DNA of 50,500 nucleotides, taken from positions 1 through 50,500 of the forward strand of contig JAAZNF010000014.1 in the NCBI GenBank assembly GCA_012798435.1. Reading direction: 5' to 3'. The position numbers were made by a program, and so were the translations under genes. The notes beneath the pieces are model-generated. The model was not told the origin of the DNA. It did not search any database and was given only the letters and a program-made list of their open reading frames with translations. Origin of the DNA: Myxococcales bacterium. Its GTDB lineage: Bacteria; Myxococcota; B64-G9. Positions 1 through 8,778 of the stretch are shown piece by piece; position 1 is the first letter of the stretch; the number at the start of each line of letters is the position of its first letter.

Positions 1-1243
1 CGATGTCCTCGCCGATGAGCCGGCGGAGCATGTCCTGTAGGCCGGCGACCGTCTGGTTGAGATCCATCACCTGCAGCTCCATCACCTGTTTGCGGCTGAA
101 GGCCAGCAGTTGCCGGGTGAGCGTCGCGGCGCGCTTGCCCGCCTTGTGGATCTCCTGGACATCGGCGCGCAAGGGGTCTTCCGGCCGCATCTCCTCCGCC
201 ACGAAATCGGCATAGCTGATGATGACCGAGAGCAAATTGTTGAAGTCGTGGGCCACGCCCCCCGCCAGGCGGCCGATGGACTCGAGCCGCTGCGTCTGCA
301 TGTGCTGCAGCTTCAACCTCTCCCGGTCCTCCTCGAGCAGGCGGCGCCCGCTGATGTCCCGGAGCACGCCCTGGAAACCACCGGCCTTGCCGCTCTCGTC
401 CCACATGATGCTGGCGGAGATTTCGGTCCAGACCCGCGTGCCGTCCCGGCGGACCATCTCGACCTCGTAGCGGTCGGAGTGTTTCGGATTCCGCCCCGCG
501 GCGAGGTCTTCTAGCACCTTGCGCATCTCATCCCGCAATAGCGCCTGCCCTTCCGGGGCCACCATTTTTTCAAACGGCACTTCCCGCAGCTCCTGCGGTT
601 TGTAGCCGAGCAGCGCCTCGACCGCCGGGCTCACGTACAAGATGCGGCCGTCGAACCCCATGGACCAGACCACGTCGGAAGAGTTCTCGGCCAGCAGCCG
701 GAACCACCGCTCGCTCTCTTGCAAGGCCGCCGTCACGTCGGTGCGCTTCTTCGCCTCATCCTCGAGCTGGTGGACTTTCTTCTCCAGCTTGGCGATCAGC
801 GCCTCGTTGTGGCGGCGCAGCGCCTCCAGCTCGTCCAGCCTGGGTCGCTGGACGACGTCGCCCGGATGGCTCGCCGCCTCCGCCAGGACCTCGTTCACCA
901 CCCGCAGCAGCACCTCGGGCTGTTGCGGCTTGATCAGGAACCGGTCCGCGCCGAGGGCCAGGGCCAGCTTCTCGTCCTTCGGCTCCGTGTAGGTGGCGGT
1001 GTAGACGATGAACGGAATGCCCTTCAGGCGTTCGTCCATCCTCCAGCGCCGACACAGCTCGAAACCGTCCATGGTGGGCATCAGGATGTCCGTGACGACG
1101 ATGTCCGGCGCCGCCTCCCGCGCCAGCGCCAGCGCCTCGGCCCCGTTCGAAGCCTGAACGACCTGGAAGCCGTTTCCCTCCAACAGCGCGGTCAAAAGAT
1201 AGCGGTTCTCAACCCCGTCGTCGACGACCAGGACCCGCTTCAT
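1..1243 (-). CDS. receiver-PAS-histidine kinase (3' end outside window)
   Basis: Partial gene; 414 residues are visible and the C-terminus lies beyond base 1. The N-terminal receiver domain (about 1-125) has the acidic pair D8-D9, the phospho-acceptor D52 in VVTDILMP and the conserved Lys of FLIKP. A coiled-coil linker (about 133-175) leads to a PAS domain (about 177-300), then a dimerisation/H-box region with GGVAHDFNNLLSVI, so H332 is the likely phosphorylated His. The ATP-binding domain is presumably off the edge. There is no signal peptide or membrane helix, so it is cytosolic. Its ATG overlaps the stop of the preceding lone receiver gene in ATGA, implying translational coupling. A receiver placed before the kinase suggests that its activity is controlled by phosphorylation from the upstream kinase; that is inference. 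Confidence 0.9.
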   Translation of the reverse strand, partial: MKRVLVVDDGVENRYLLTALLEGNGFQVVQASNGAEALALAREAAPDIVVTDILMPTMDGFELCRRWRMDERLKGIPFIVYTATYTEPKDEKLALALGADRFLIKPQQPEVLLRVVNEVLAEAASHPGDVVQRPRLDELEALRRHNEALIAKLEKKVHQLEDEAKKRTDVTAALQESERWFRLLAENSSDVVWSMGFDGRILYVSPAVEALLGYKPQELREVPFEKMVAPEGQALLRDEMRKVLEDLAAGRNPKHSDRYEVEMVRRDGTRVWTEISASIMWDESGKAGGFQGVLRDISGRRLLEEDRERLKLQHMQTQRLESIGRLAGGVAHDFNNLLSVIISYADFVAEEMRPEDPLRADVQEIHKAGKRAATLTRQLLAFSRKQVMELQVMDLNQTVAGLQDMLRRLIGEDI

Positions 1244-1632
1244 GGCTGTGGACTCCCTTCTTGCGTCTTTGCCAGGAATCGCTCGATCTGCTCGGCGAAC
1301 GTTGCGGGATTGATCGGCTTTTCGATGTAGCCGCTGCACCCGGCGGCCAGCGCCTTCTCGCGATCCCCCGCCATGGCGTAGGAGGTGAGGGCCACGATGG
1401 GGATGCTCGCGAGCGCCGGATTCCGTCTCAGCTCCTGCGCCACCAGGTAGCCATTTCGCACCGGGAGCTGGATGTCCAACAGGATGAGGTGGAACCGCTC
1501 CCGGCCCGCCATCTCCACCCCCGACTGGCCGTCGCGCGCCCACGAGACCTGGTGTCCCTTCGCGGTCAGAATGAACTGCACCAGATAGAAGTTCTGCTCG
1601 TTGTCCTCGATGTAGAGGATCTTGGCCTTCAT
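1240..1632 (-). CDS. single-domain response regulator (CheY-like)
   Basis: 130-residue protein made only of a receiver domain. The acidic residues E9-D10, the phospho-acceptor D53 in ILLDIQLP, the Thr/Ser of VALTSYA and the Lys of IEKP are all present. There is no output domain, so it must act by protein contact or by passing phosphate onward. It overlaps the upstream histidine kinase gene (ATGA at 1629-1632) and the downstream receiver-PAS-kinase gene (ATGA at 1240-1243). A relay kinase, lone receiver, receiver-kinase is the simplest reading; the direction of phosphate flow is inferred. Confidence 0.93.
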   Translation of the reverse strand: MKAKILYIEDNEQNFYLVQFILTAKGHQVSWARDGQSGVEMAGRERFHLILLDIQLPVRNGYLVAQELRRNPALASIPIVALTSYAMAGDREKALAAGCSGYIEKPINPATFAEQIERFLAKTQEGSPQP

Positions 1633-3134
1633 GTGCTCTCCCGCGCATTCATGGGCAACGCAAAGGAGAAGCGGCTGCCCTGGCCCCACACGCTCTCGAC
1701 CCAGATCCTGCCCCCCAGCATCTCCACCAACCGCTTGGAGATGGAGAGCCCCAACCCCGTCCCCTCGTGTCGCCGGTCCAGCCCGGTCTCGATCTGGGAG
1801 AAAGGCACGAACAGCCTCTTCTGGTCCTCGTCCTTGATCCCCGGCCCGGTGTCGCTCACCGAGAGCACGGCACGGTCGTCGGTGGTCGTGGCCTTCAGGT
1901 ACACGCCACCCTGCTCGGTGAACTTGACGCCGTTGGACAACAGGTTCAGCAGCACCTGCTCCACGCGACGGCGGTCTGAGACAATGTGATCGATGGAGGG
2001 AGCGATGTCCACCTCGAGCCGCAGGCCCTTCTTCTCCGCCTGCGGACGCACCACCTCGGCGACTTTCTCCAGCGATTGGCGCAGGTCGAAGCGCTCCACC
2101 ACCAGTTGCAGTTGCCCGGCCTCGATCTTGGAGAGGTCGAGCACATCGTTGATCAGGGCCAGCAGGTGCTCGGCGCTGCTGCACACCATGCCCATCTGCT
2201 TGGCCTGCTCGGCGTTCAACGGACCGGCCAAGCCCTGGCGCAGGATGCCGGAGAACCCGATGATGGAGTTGAGCGGCGTACGCAGCTCGTGCGACATGGT
2301 GGCCAGGAAGACCGACTTGAGGCGGTCGGCCGACTCGGCGCGCTCCTTGGCCTGCTCCAGCTCGCGCGTGCGCTCCCTCACCCGGACCTCCAGGGTGCGG
2401 TTGGCCTCGGTCAGCTCGCGGTTCTGGGTTTCGATGGTCTGCAGCATCTTGTTGAACGACTCTACCAGCTGGCCGATCTCGTCTTCGGTCTCGGCGACGG
2501 CCCGCAGCGAGTAGTCTCCCTCTTGAGCGATGCGCCGGGCGGTGGCGGCCAGCGTGACGATGGGCCTCGACACGATCTTCTGCAGTCGGGTGGAGAGCAG
2601 CAGCGCCGCCAGGCCCGCACCCACCACGATGGCGGCCAGGATGAGGAGATTCCGCCGCCAGGCTCGCTCGAGACCCTCCGGGCTGGCCTGAACGGCGGTG
2701 CCCCCCACCCACTGGTCCTCCGACAGGATGGGCTCCTGTACCCAAAGAGAATCCGGAGCAAGACGTTGCAGCCGTTCCCGCGCGGGGGCGGGGCAATCCG
2801 CTGGCGTTGCGCCGGGGGCAACGAACGAGGCGAAGAGGGAGCCGTCGGCCCGGCGGATGCAGGCGTTTTTCACCGCCGGCTCCACCTGCAAGGCCGCCAG
2901 GTTCTGCTGCGCCAGCTCCGGGTCGTCGAAGAGCAACGCGGCGCTGCTGCGCTCGGCGGCCAGGGTGGTCAGCACCGTGATGTTGCGCAACAGGGTCTGG
3001 CGCATGTTCCGCAAGTCGTAAAAGGCCAGCATCGCTCCCGCCAGCATCAGGCCGGCGAAGGCCGAGGCCATGGCGACAAGCACCATCTTGCGAGAGATGG
3101 AAACCCGGAAGAACATCTTTGCGGAGGCCCTCAT
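1629..3134 (-). CDS. membrane sensor histidine kinase with CHASE8-like periplasmic domain
   Basis: 501 residues. A membrane helix (about 16-38) is followed by a periplasmic segment of roughly 120 residues that resembles the CHASE8 domain of YfiN-type proteins ([17 protein letters not shown], then a short strand ending in ADGSLFASF). A second helix (about 162-182), HAMP (about 183-240), a short coiled coil, HisKA with [14 protein letters not shown] (H282) and HATPase_c with N-box [15 protein letters not shown] and GTGLGLSI follow, so the kinase looks intact. The start overlaps the stop of the YfiR-like gene by ATGA. In classical Yfi systems CHASE8 sits on a diguanylate cyclase and is repressed by YfiR; here it sits on a kinase. 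The domain name is a by-eye assignment. Confidence 0.93.
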   Translation of the reverse strand: MRASAKMFFRVSISRKMVLVAMASAFAGLMLAGAMLAFYDLRNMRQTLLRNITVLTTLAAERSSAALLFDDPELAQQNLAALQVEPAVKNACIRRADGSLFASFVAPGATPADCPAPARERLQRLAPDSLWVQEPILSEDQWVGGTAVQASPEGLERAWRRNLLILAAIVVGAGLAALLLSTRLQKIVSRPIVTLAATARRIAQEGDYSLRAVAETEDEIGQLVESFNKMLQTIETQNRELTEANRTLEVRVRERTRELEQAKERAESADRLKSVFLATMSHELRTPLNSIIGFSGILRQGLAGPLNAEQAKQMGMVCSSAEHLLALINDVLDLSKIEAGQLQLVVERFDLRQSLEKVAEVVRPQAEKKGLRLEVDIAPSIDHIVSDRRRVEQVLLNLLSNGVKFTEQGGVYLKATTTDDRAVLSVSDTGPGIKDEDQKRLFVPFSQIETGLDRRHEGTGLGLSISKRLVEMLGGRIWVESVWGQGSRFSFALPMNAREST

Positions 3135-3724
3135 GGCACCACCGTCGCTACCTCGAGCAGCTTGGCGCGCGCTATCAAGCCGGCCCGGCGCAGGTATTTT
3201 GGGCGAATCACGATCTTGACTCGGTTCTCATTGAGGTCGAACCCGATCATTCCTCCCTGCTGGACGAAACGGGGCATGTCACTGACGGTCAAGACAGGTT
3301 TCCCCTCGATCTCTTGCAGGATGGTCTCCAGTCGCTCTCCCTCCTGGCGCCCCAGGTACAGCACATGGCAGGCGATGAACGACCGGCCATCCTCGATCCG
3401 CGCCACGTCGATGGTGCGCCCTTTGACCTTCCGTCCGGCAAGATCCTCCAACAAGGCGCAAACCTCGTCCCGGCCCACCACGCAGATTCGCAGGGGGCCG
3501 CCCGTCTCTCCCTCCGTCTCCGGCCATTCGATGAACTTGAAGAAATTGAAGACGTAGGCCACTTTCACCTTGGCCTCGGTCTGGGTTTTCCGTCCCTCGG
3601 AGGCGGAGGCCTCCCTCTGCTGCGCCGGCGCAGATCCTTGCGTCCAGGACAGCCACACCAGCAGCACGCCCACCACTCGGGCGGCGTTTCCGTCCGGGGC
3701 TCGCCACCTCGACGTTGCGGTCAT
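3131..3724 (-). CDS. YfiR-like (DUF4154) periplasmic protein
   Basis: 197 residues. An N-terminal hydrophobic export segment (about 17-35) ends near the Ala-rich SAPAQ. The mature start has the family hallmark [16 protein letters not shown] (about 53-68), followed by [15 protein letters not shown] and the C-terminal [17 protein letters not shown] typical of YfiR proteins. YfiR of Pseudomonas is a periplasmic repressor of the CHASE8 cyclase YfiN. This gene lies between a TonB receptor and a CHASE8-type kinase, so by analogy it would gate that kinase. The ATG at 3724 has a purine-rich stretch (GGGAGAGG) about 9 bases upstream; a GTG at 3733 is in frame but too close to it. It begins 17 bases after the receptor stop and overlaps the kinase start. 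Confidence 0.88.
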   Translation of the reverse strand: MTATSRWRAPDGNAARVVGVLLVWLSWTQGSAPAQQREASASEGRKTQTEAKVKVAYVFNFFKFIEWPETEGETGGPLRICVVGRDEVCALLEDLAGRKVKGRTIDVARIEDGRSFIACHVLYLGRQEGERLETILQEIEGKPVLTVSDMPRFVQQGGMIGFDLNENRVKIVIRPKYLRRAGLIARAKLLEVATVVP

Positions 3725-3741
3725 CTCGTCCACGCCTCTCC

Positions 3742-5787
3742 CTAGAAACGATAGGCCGCTCTGGCCATGATGGTGCGCTGCGGCTGCCGGAACCGATCCG
3801 CCTCCAGGTTGGAGGTGTGGAAGTAAACCTCGTCGAACAGGTTGCGGGCGATGATCTGGAAGTCGAAGCCCTTGAAGTCCAGGAACGATAGCGAGGCGTT
3901 CACCACCAGGGCGGCATCGATCTGGTCGCCGCCGGTCGCCTGGATGATCTTGGGGTTCAGTCGCGGCCCCAACACCTGGCCCCAGAGGTTCATGCGGATG
4001 CGGTCGGTGATCCGAAAACCCACGCCCAGGTTGGCCCCGTGCGAACTGATCTCGGGCAGCGCTGCGCCGGCCTGGTCGCGAAACCAGGTGTAGCTGTAGT
4101 TGGCGAAGGCCCGCAGGCGGCCGACCTTCGCCTCGGCGCCCGCTTCCAACCCCACCGTGTCCACGTACCCGCTGTTGATCCAGCGCCACTGGTCACTGGC
4201 CAACGTTTCCTTCTCCAGCAGGTTGCGGAGGCGGTTCCAGTACAGCGCGGCCTCCAGGCGGACCCAGTCTCGCCACAGGTAGGCCAACGACAACTCCAGC
4301 GAGCGCATCCGCTCGGGGACCAGATCGGCGTTGCCCAGGCCGTCGCTGTAGTCCCAGGGTCGGGGAGCACGAAAGGCCTCGCCGTAGAGCAGCTTCGCCG
4401 TCAACCCGCTCCAGTTGAACACCGCCCCGGCGCGGGGAGTCAGCACCTGTTCGTAGACAGAGCTATGATCGAAACGCAGGCCGGCCACCAGCTCCAAACT
4501 TTCAAGCACCGGGTACTGCGCCTGCGCGTAGGCGCTGAGCAAGAGGTCATCGAGCATCTCGGGCCAGGGGGGCGCGGGCGGGCGCAGGTCGGGAGAGGCG
4601 CTCTGGCTCCGGCCGTAGTCCCGCGCCAGCCACTCGTACTCGAACACCACGCCCCCGACCAGGTTCAGCTCGCCGAGCACGCGGGCTTCGAGCTTGGCCT
4701 CCGCGCCCAGCAGGTAGTTGGGCCGGAAGAATCCGAACTGGCCGGCGTCGCTGATCTCGCGCACCGAGTCGCGGTCCACGGTAGTCTCGCGGGCGTAGGC
4801 CTCGGACTGCAGGCTCAGGTTCTCGGACAGGACCAGCCGGTGGCGCAGGAACACGTTCAGAAAGTGCACGTTCCAGCGCGTGCCGTGGTCGCGCCATTCG
4901 GTGCCCACCGAGCGGTGGTAGGTGGCGCTGGAGGAGGTGCGGTTCTGGTAGTTGACGCCGAGCAAGAAGTCGCCGTATCGCAGCTTGAGATCGAGGGCGC
5001 GATCCTTCTCGTAGAGCTCCAGGTCGTCGCTCCACTGGTAGTCGTTCCTGCCGCCCGCCACATCGCCGTGCCGGGTGGCCTTCAGCATGCCCGAGACCCG
5101 CAGGCCGAAGCGGGTCTCGGGGTCATAGAAGGCGTACTGGAGATCGGCCGTCTCCGTCCCGAAGGAACCGATGGCGCCACCCATCGTCAGGCCGGGATTG
5201 TCCTCCGGGTCTTTGGTGATGATGTTGATGATGCCGGACACGGCGTTCGTGCCGTACAGCGCCGAGACGGGCCCGTACACCACCTCGATGCGCTTCACGT
5301 TGGCCAGGTTGAAGTGGCCGCCACCGTAGAACCCGCCCGAGTTCAGCTCGTTGATCTCGACGCCGTCCACCAGTACCAACGTCAGGTTGTTCTGGTTGGG
5401 CACTCCCCTCATGAAGACGTAGCTGTTCAGGCCCAGGGTGTTCCGGAATTGAAAGCCCGCCAGATCGGCCAGCGCCTGCTCCAGGGTGAGATACCCCCGC
5501 TCGCGGATCTGCTCCTCGGTGATCACCCGCACGGTCGCCGGGGTCCGCATCACCGCCTCGGCCCGCTTGGAGGCGGTGCTCACCTCGACCTCGCCGAGCT
5601 CTGCCAGATCCATTTCCAGCAACTCTTCCAGATCTTGCGCCCGTCCTCCCGCCAGGCAAATCCCCGATGCGCTGGCGGCGATCAGGACCATCATAAGTCC
5701 AACCTGCCCAAGATGGGGACGAGAAAGCCTCACTCCTGAGTCCTTGCCCAATTGTCGCAACATCGATGCCCACACCCGCTGTTCCAT
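3742..5787 (-). CDS. TonB-dependent outer membrane receptor
   Basis: 681 residues from the ATG at 5787. A long N-region and a hydrophobic signal (LMMVLIAASASGICLAGG) precede a short extension with VEVSTASKRAE, a typical TonB-box-like region before the plug. Plug signatures are visible: TVRVITEEQIRERGY, LVLVDGVEIN, KRIEVVYGPVSALYGTNAVSGIINIITK. The rest reads as a beta barrel and ends with the aromatic terminus AAYRF. The receptor is the first gene of the signalling operon, directly downstream of a good promoter at 5819-5847, which supports the 5787 start over the internal ATG at 5763. Its cargo is unknown; pairing with a YfiR-like protein and kinase suggests that it reports ligand or envelope status. 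Confidence 0.92.
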   Translation of the reverse strand: MEQRVWASMLRQLGKDSGVRLSRPHLGQVGLMMVLIAASASGICLAGGRAQDLEELLEMDLAELGEVEVSTASKRAEAVMRTPATVRVITEEQIRERGYLTLEQALADLAGFQFRNTLGLNSYVFMRGVPNQNNLTLVLVDGVEINELNSGGFYGGGHFNLANVKRIEVVYGPVSALYGTNAVSGIINIITKDPEDNPGLTMGGAIGSFGTETADLQYAFYDPETRFGLRVSGMLKATRHGDVAGGRNDYQWSDDLELYEKDRALDLKLRYGDFLLGVNYQNRTSSSATYHRSVGTEWRDHGTRWNVHFLNVFLRHRLVLSENLSLQSEAYARETTVDRDSVREISDAGQFGFFRPNYLLGAEAKLEARVLGELNLVGGVVFEYEWLARDYGRSQSASPDLRPPAPPWPEMLDDLLLSAYAQAQYPVLESLELVAGLRFDHSSVYEQVLTPRAGAVFNWSGLTAKLLYGEAFRAPRPWDYSDGLGNADLVPERMRSLELSLAYLWRDWVRLEAALYWNRLRNLLEKETLASDQWRWINSGYVDTVGLEAGAEAKVGRLRAFANYSYTWFRDQAGAALPEISSHGANLGVGFRITDRIRMNLWGQVLGPRLNPKIIQATGGDQIDAALVVNASLSFLDFKGFDFQIIARNLFDEVYFHTSNLEADRFRQPQRTIMARAAYRF

Positions 5788-5818
5788 CCCGCGTGCAATG
5801 TCAGTCTCCAGAGCAGGA

Positions 5819-5847
5819 ATCGTAAAATGCCGCCTTGAAACTGTCAA
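5819..5847 (-). promoter_or_regulatory. sigma70-type promoter of the receptor/signalling operon
   Basis: On the minus strand: TTGACA (5842-5847), 17-base spacer, TACGAT (5819-5824). Transcription would start near 5811, about 24 bases before the receptor ATG. Confidence 0.7.
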
Positions 5848-5877
5848 TCGGCGTTGGCGGTGAAAGCCTCGCGGCGC

Positions 5878-5905
5878 TTGCCTCGTTTGGGCTTTTGGGG
5901 ATAAA
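5878..5905 (+). promoter_or_regulatory. possible promoter of the PATAN-DnaJ gene
   Basis: TTGCCT (5878-5883), 16-base spacer, GATAAA (5900-5905). If real, the leader before the ATG at 5917 would be only a few bases, so the transcript would be nearly leaderless. Weak evidence. Confidence 0.3.
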
Positions 5906-5916
5906 CTGCTTGCGCC

Positions 5917-7530
5917 ATGACGGCCTCCTTTCTGCCGGAATTCAAGCTCGAGGGCTCGCTGGAGGAATTCCCGCTGCCCATGCTGTTCGCCCTGGCGCTC
6001 GAGCGCAAGTTCGGCGGCCTGCTGTACCTCGTCACCGACTCCGGCGAGCCCTGGGTGTGGTTCGTGGAGGGCTTTCCTTGCGGGGTGTTCATGCCCAAGG
6101 CCCAGGAGTTCCTGGGCCAGATCATGCGCGAACTGGGGCTGATCGACGATGTGGCCTTCAACCAGTCGCTCATGGAGATGGCCAAGACCAAGAAACTCCA
6201 GGGCCAGGTGCTGCTGGCCATGGGGAAGATCAACGAAGAACAGCTCGAACGCGCCCTGTCGGTGCAGATGGCCCGCAAACTGTCGAAGTTCTTCGCCATC
6301 CGCCAGGGGACGTTCCGCTTCGCCGAGGACGAGGACCCGGTCACGCCCATGGATCCCATCCGGGTCAATCCCTACGCGCTCATCTACGCCGCCATCCACA
6401 CCCACTATAAGGAAGACGACCTCAAGCGCGCCCTGACGCCACTGGTGGGCAAGTCGTGCAAGGTCACCGGCCTGTTCATCGAGCGCAAGGATCTGTTCGA
6501 GTTTCCCAAGGAGGACATGCAGGACGCCGAGCTGCTGCGGGAGTTCCGCCTGCCGCAGGAGTTCGTACGCGCCGCCCGCTGCGGCCCGCTAAATTCGATG
6601 ATGATGCTGCTTTCGCTCTTCTGGTGCGGCATGCTGGAGATCGAGGAGCCGGGCATGGCCCAACCCCTGGGCGTCTCCCGGCCGGCCGCCGCATCCCCGC
6701 CAGGCCCGGCGGCCACCCCGGCGCGCCCGGTCGCGAGAAGCGCCACCCCGCCGCCTACCGCCCGCCGCATGACCCCGGCGGCGGGGACCCGCCAGGCCCC
6801 GTCGAGTGTGCCCGATGACCTTCGCCGCAAGATCAACCAGAAGTTCGAGGAGATAAAGACCGCGGACTTCTTCCGCGTGCTGGAGGTGGAAAAGGACGCC
6901 AGCACCGAGACCATCAAGAAGGCGTTCCTCACCCTCACCAAGGTCTACCACCCCGACCGCATCGCCAAGTCCGACGAGCCCGAGCTGCGCAGCCGCATGG
7001 AGGCCATCTCCTCCAAGATCAACGAGGCTGCCCAGGTCTTGATGGACCCCAACGCCCGCGCCCAGTACGAGAACAAGCAGGGCAAGCAGACCCGGGGCGC
7101 CCCGCGGCCGGATGAGGCCAAGATCCAGTTCGCCAAGGGGCAGGTATTCTTCAAGAAGCGGGATTACCTCAAGGCCAGCGAGTGCTTCAAATGGGCCGCC
7201 GACCTCGATCCCAAGAACGGCGACTATCTGGCCCACTACTGGTGGTCCGAGTCCATGCGCCTCGAGGGCAAGGAGTCGGAGCGGATCGAGAAGTGCAAGA
7301 CCGGGCTCCTCGAGGTCGCCAAGGCCTGCCCCGATTCTTTCTGGGCCATGCGCTTTCTGTCGCTCATTTACCAGAAGCAGAAGGACCAGGCCAACTACGA
7401 ACAGTACCTCAAGAAGGCCTTCAAGATAAACAGCAAGGACCTCGAGGTGGCCCGCGAGGTGCGCCTGCTCACCTCCCGCAAGGAGAAGGCCGATCGCGAG
7501 GGACGGTTCTTCGGCTTCAAGATCAAATGA
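5917..7530 (+). CDS. PATAN (DUF4388)-DnaJ-TPR protein
   Basis: 537 residues, cytosolic. The N-terminal half (about 8-240) has the PATAN/DUF4388 look (LEGSLEEFPLPMLFALALERKFGGLLYL, later FVEGFPCGVF), a domain common in Myxococcota signalling proteins. A Pro/Ala-rich linker (about 247-298) is followed by a J-domain (about 315-388) with the diagnostic HPD at 345-347, so it should stimulate an Hsp70 ATPase. The C-terminus (about 398-530) contains TPR-like repeats (FKKRDYLKASECFKWAADLDP). It is divergent from the receptor operon and overlaps the next lipoprotein gene by ATGA, implying coupled translation. The family recurs in myxobacterial genomes, but no precise role is known to me. Confidence 0.9.
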   Translation: MTASFLPEFKLEGSLEEFPLPMLFALALERKFGGLLYLVTDSGEPWVWFVEGFPCGVFMPKAQEFLGQIMRELGLIDDVAFNQSLMEMAKTKKLQGQVLLAMGKINEEQLERALSVQMARKLSKFFAIRQGTFRFAEDEDPVTPMDPIRVNPYALIYAAIHTHYKEDDLKRALTPLVGKSCKVTGLFIERKDLFEFPKEDMQDAELLREFRLPQEFVRAARCGPLNSMMMLLSLFWCGMLEIEEPGMAQPLGVSRPAAASPPGPAATPARPVARSATPPPTARRMTPAAGTRQAPSSVPDDLRRKINQKFEEIKTADFFRVLEVEKDASTETIKKAFLTLTKVYHPDRIAKSDEPELRSRMEAISSKINEAAQVLMDPNARAQYENKQGKQTRGAPRPDEAKIQFAKGQVFFKKRDYLKASECFKWAADLDPKNGDYLAHYWWSESMRLEGKESERIEKCKTGLLEVAKACPDSFWAMRFLSLIYQKQKDQANYEQYLKKAFKINSKDLEVAREVRLLTSRKEKADREGRFFGFKIK

Positions 7531-8069
7531 CGGCGGGCAACTTGAGCGGGTCCCCTCGACAATCCGTAGATGGCGTGACCGGGAGCGGCGCCTTGCGGAG
7601 TCGGCGGGTTCGGGCCGCCTGGGCAGCGCTGGCGCTCGCCTGGGGTGCCTTCGCCTGTGAACCCTCCGACACCCCCGGGGGGAGACTCACCTCCATCGAG
7701 CTTTCCATCGCCGGCAGCAACCCGGGCACCGATGGCCGCTACCGGCTGGTTTCGGGGCAGCGGGTCAGGGTGCGGGCCGAGGGGCGCTACGACTCGGGCC
7801 GGAGCCAGGATGTATCGCTGGCGCTGTTCTTCAAGCTGGAGCCCGCGAACGTCGCGCGCCTCGACTGCCAGAGCGATCCAGTGGCGGGCAACCAGGTGAT
7901 CCTGGAGGGCGTCGCCCCGGGCGAGGGAACGCTCTCGGCATCGACCCGCGAGGCGACGGGTTCTCTCATTCCTTGCGTGCCGACCCCGGACGGCGGTTTC
8001 TACTTCCCCGACGGTGGCAGCGACTGGCCGCTCTCGGCTCCGCCGCTCTTGTTCCGCGTGGCCGAATAA
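7527..8069 (+). CDS. hypothetical lipoprotein, possible Ig-like fold
   Basis: 180 residues if started at the ATG overlapping the previous stop (ATGA). The lipobox ends in AFAC with C44, giving an unusually long N-region. A TTG at 7593, preceded by GGGAG seven bases upstream, would give a normal 22-residue lipoprotein signal and is a credible alternative start. The mature part begins with a strand pattern like bacterial Ig-like (BIG2) domains (LTSIELSIAG, then YRLVSGQRVRVRAEGRYDSG) and ends with a short Pro/Gly-rich tail. No enzyme motif is visible. It probably sits in the envelope; function unknown. Confidence 0.75.
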   Translation: MTAGNLSGSPRQSVDGVTGSGALRSRRVRAAWAALALAWGAFACEPSDTPGGRLTSIELSIAGSNPGTDGRYRLVSGQRVRVRAEGRYDSGRSQDVSLALFFKLEPANVARLDCQSDPVAGNQVILEGVAPGEGTLSASTREATGSLIPCVPTPDGGFYFPDGGSDWPLSAPPLLFRVAE

Positions 8070-8217
8070 GACGCTAGACGACCTGCTACCAAGCGATTGG
8101 CTGAGCTTCCGAGGCGCGCACCTCACCCTTGTCGTTTACCACTGATTTTCTAGTTCCCCTATACTACAGTAAAGGTCCTCTTATCACTTTTTCCGCTATC
8201 GCCTTCGCTCGGCCTAT

Positions 8218-8269
8218 GCAGTCAAGGGCCTTCGGTCGCACGCGATTCGCTTCGCTCACCCTTGACTGC
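8218..8269. repeat. long-loop inverted repeat
   Basis: GCAGTCAAGGG (8218-8228) and its exact complement CCCTTGACTGC (8259-8269): 11-bp arms with a 30-base loop that itself contains GCGATTCGC. Confidence 0.75.
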
Positions 8270-8285
8270 TGCCGAGCTACGGCAG
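8269..8285. repeat. short stem-loop
   Basis: CTGCCG, 5-base loop AGCTA, CGGCAG. It abuts the preceding long-loop inverted repeat, sharing base 8269. Confidence 0.6.
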
Positions 8286-8298
8286 AAATCGCAGCTAT

Positions 8299-8322
8299 GA
8301 GGAGCATGCGGGCATGCTCCTC
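8299..8322. repeat. near-perfect palindrome (hairpin)
   Basis: GAGGAGCATGC and GCATGCTCCTC are exact complements separated by GG. This is the strongest stem in the region, and each arm ends in the self-complementary GCATGC. Confidence 0.75.
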
Positions 8323-8411
8323 CCTTTGAAAGAGGAATCCCCTTTCTTTTCCGAAAGTTATTTCCGGGACCCCACCTTTCCGGCAGGTTTCTCCAGTTTT
8401 CTTCAGGGAGT

Positions 8412-8431
8412 CCAGGGGGCTCACCCCCTGG
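8412..8431 (-). terminator. terminator-like hairpin after the PilZ gene
   Basis: CCAGGGGG, 4-base loop, CCCCCTGG, beginning about 5 bases past the PilZ stop. No T-run follows on the minus strand, so it may be a 3'-end stabiliser or a weak terminator rather than a classical one. Confidence 0.45.
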
Positions 8432-8436
8432 CGACA

Positions 8437-8778
8437 TCACTCGAGGGCGGCGCGCAGCGCCTCGCGCTCGGCCGCCGAGAGGTCGAGGAACTGCACGCCC
8501 ATGCCGGGCGGGTCGTCCGGGCCAATCTGGGAATCGCGGTTGACCCAGGTAACCCGCCCCCGGGTGCGCAGCGCCACCTCGGCCCCGGGCAGCACGAAGG
8601 TGAGGAAGAAGGTCTCCCCCACCTCGAGCAGCAGATCGGAGCGCAAAAACACTCCCCCCTCACTCACGTCGCGGCTGTCGAAGCACAGCTCGCCCCCGGC
8701 AGAGCCGTCTCCCACGTGGATCTCCACCTTGAGCTTGCGCCGCTCGTGCCGGCGCTGGTCGAGGATGGGCTTCGTCAT
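8437..8778 (-). CDS. PilZ-domain protein
   Basis: 113 residues comprising a single PilZ domain. The c-di-GMP-binding motif is intact: RRHERR at 9-14 (RxxxR) and DVSEGG at 37-42 (the D/NxSxxG motif), followed by beta strands and the C-terminal [10 protein letters not shown]. The small size resembles the myxobacterial single-domain PilZ family. It overlaps the rpoZ stop by ATGA and is followed by a hairpin, so it is probably last in its operon. It is expected to bind c-di-GMP and act by contact with another protein; the partner is unknown. Confidence 0.92.
   Translation of the reverse strand: MTKPILDQRRHERRKLKVEIHVGDGSAGGELCFDSRDVSEGGVFLRSDLLLEVGETFFLTFVLPGAEVALRTRGRVTWVNRDSQIGPDDPPGMGVQFLDLSAAEREALRAALE

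Larger units (their letters stand above)
8070..8436. other. intergenic stretch with several hairpins, lower GC
   Basis: 367 bases with no convincing gene. Composition is clearly more AT-rich than the flanks, especially 8126-8200 and 8326-8405. It contains four separate inverted repeats, listed individually. An 86-codon minus-strand frame crosses the region (8164-8424), but it lacks the GC-rich third positions of neighbouring genes and begins inside a hairpin, so I do not call it coding. Confidence 0.6.

Noticed and set aside
8164-8424. 86-codon minus-strand frame in the hairpin region
   Set aside because: Its start lies in the terminator-like hairpin, third positions are not GC-biased like real neighbours, and it crosses three inverted repeats.
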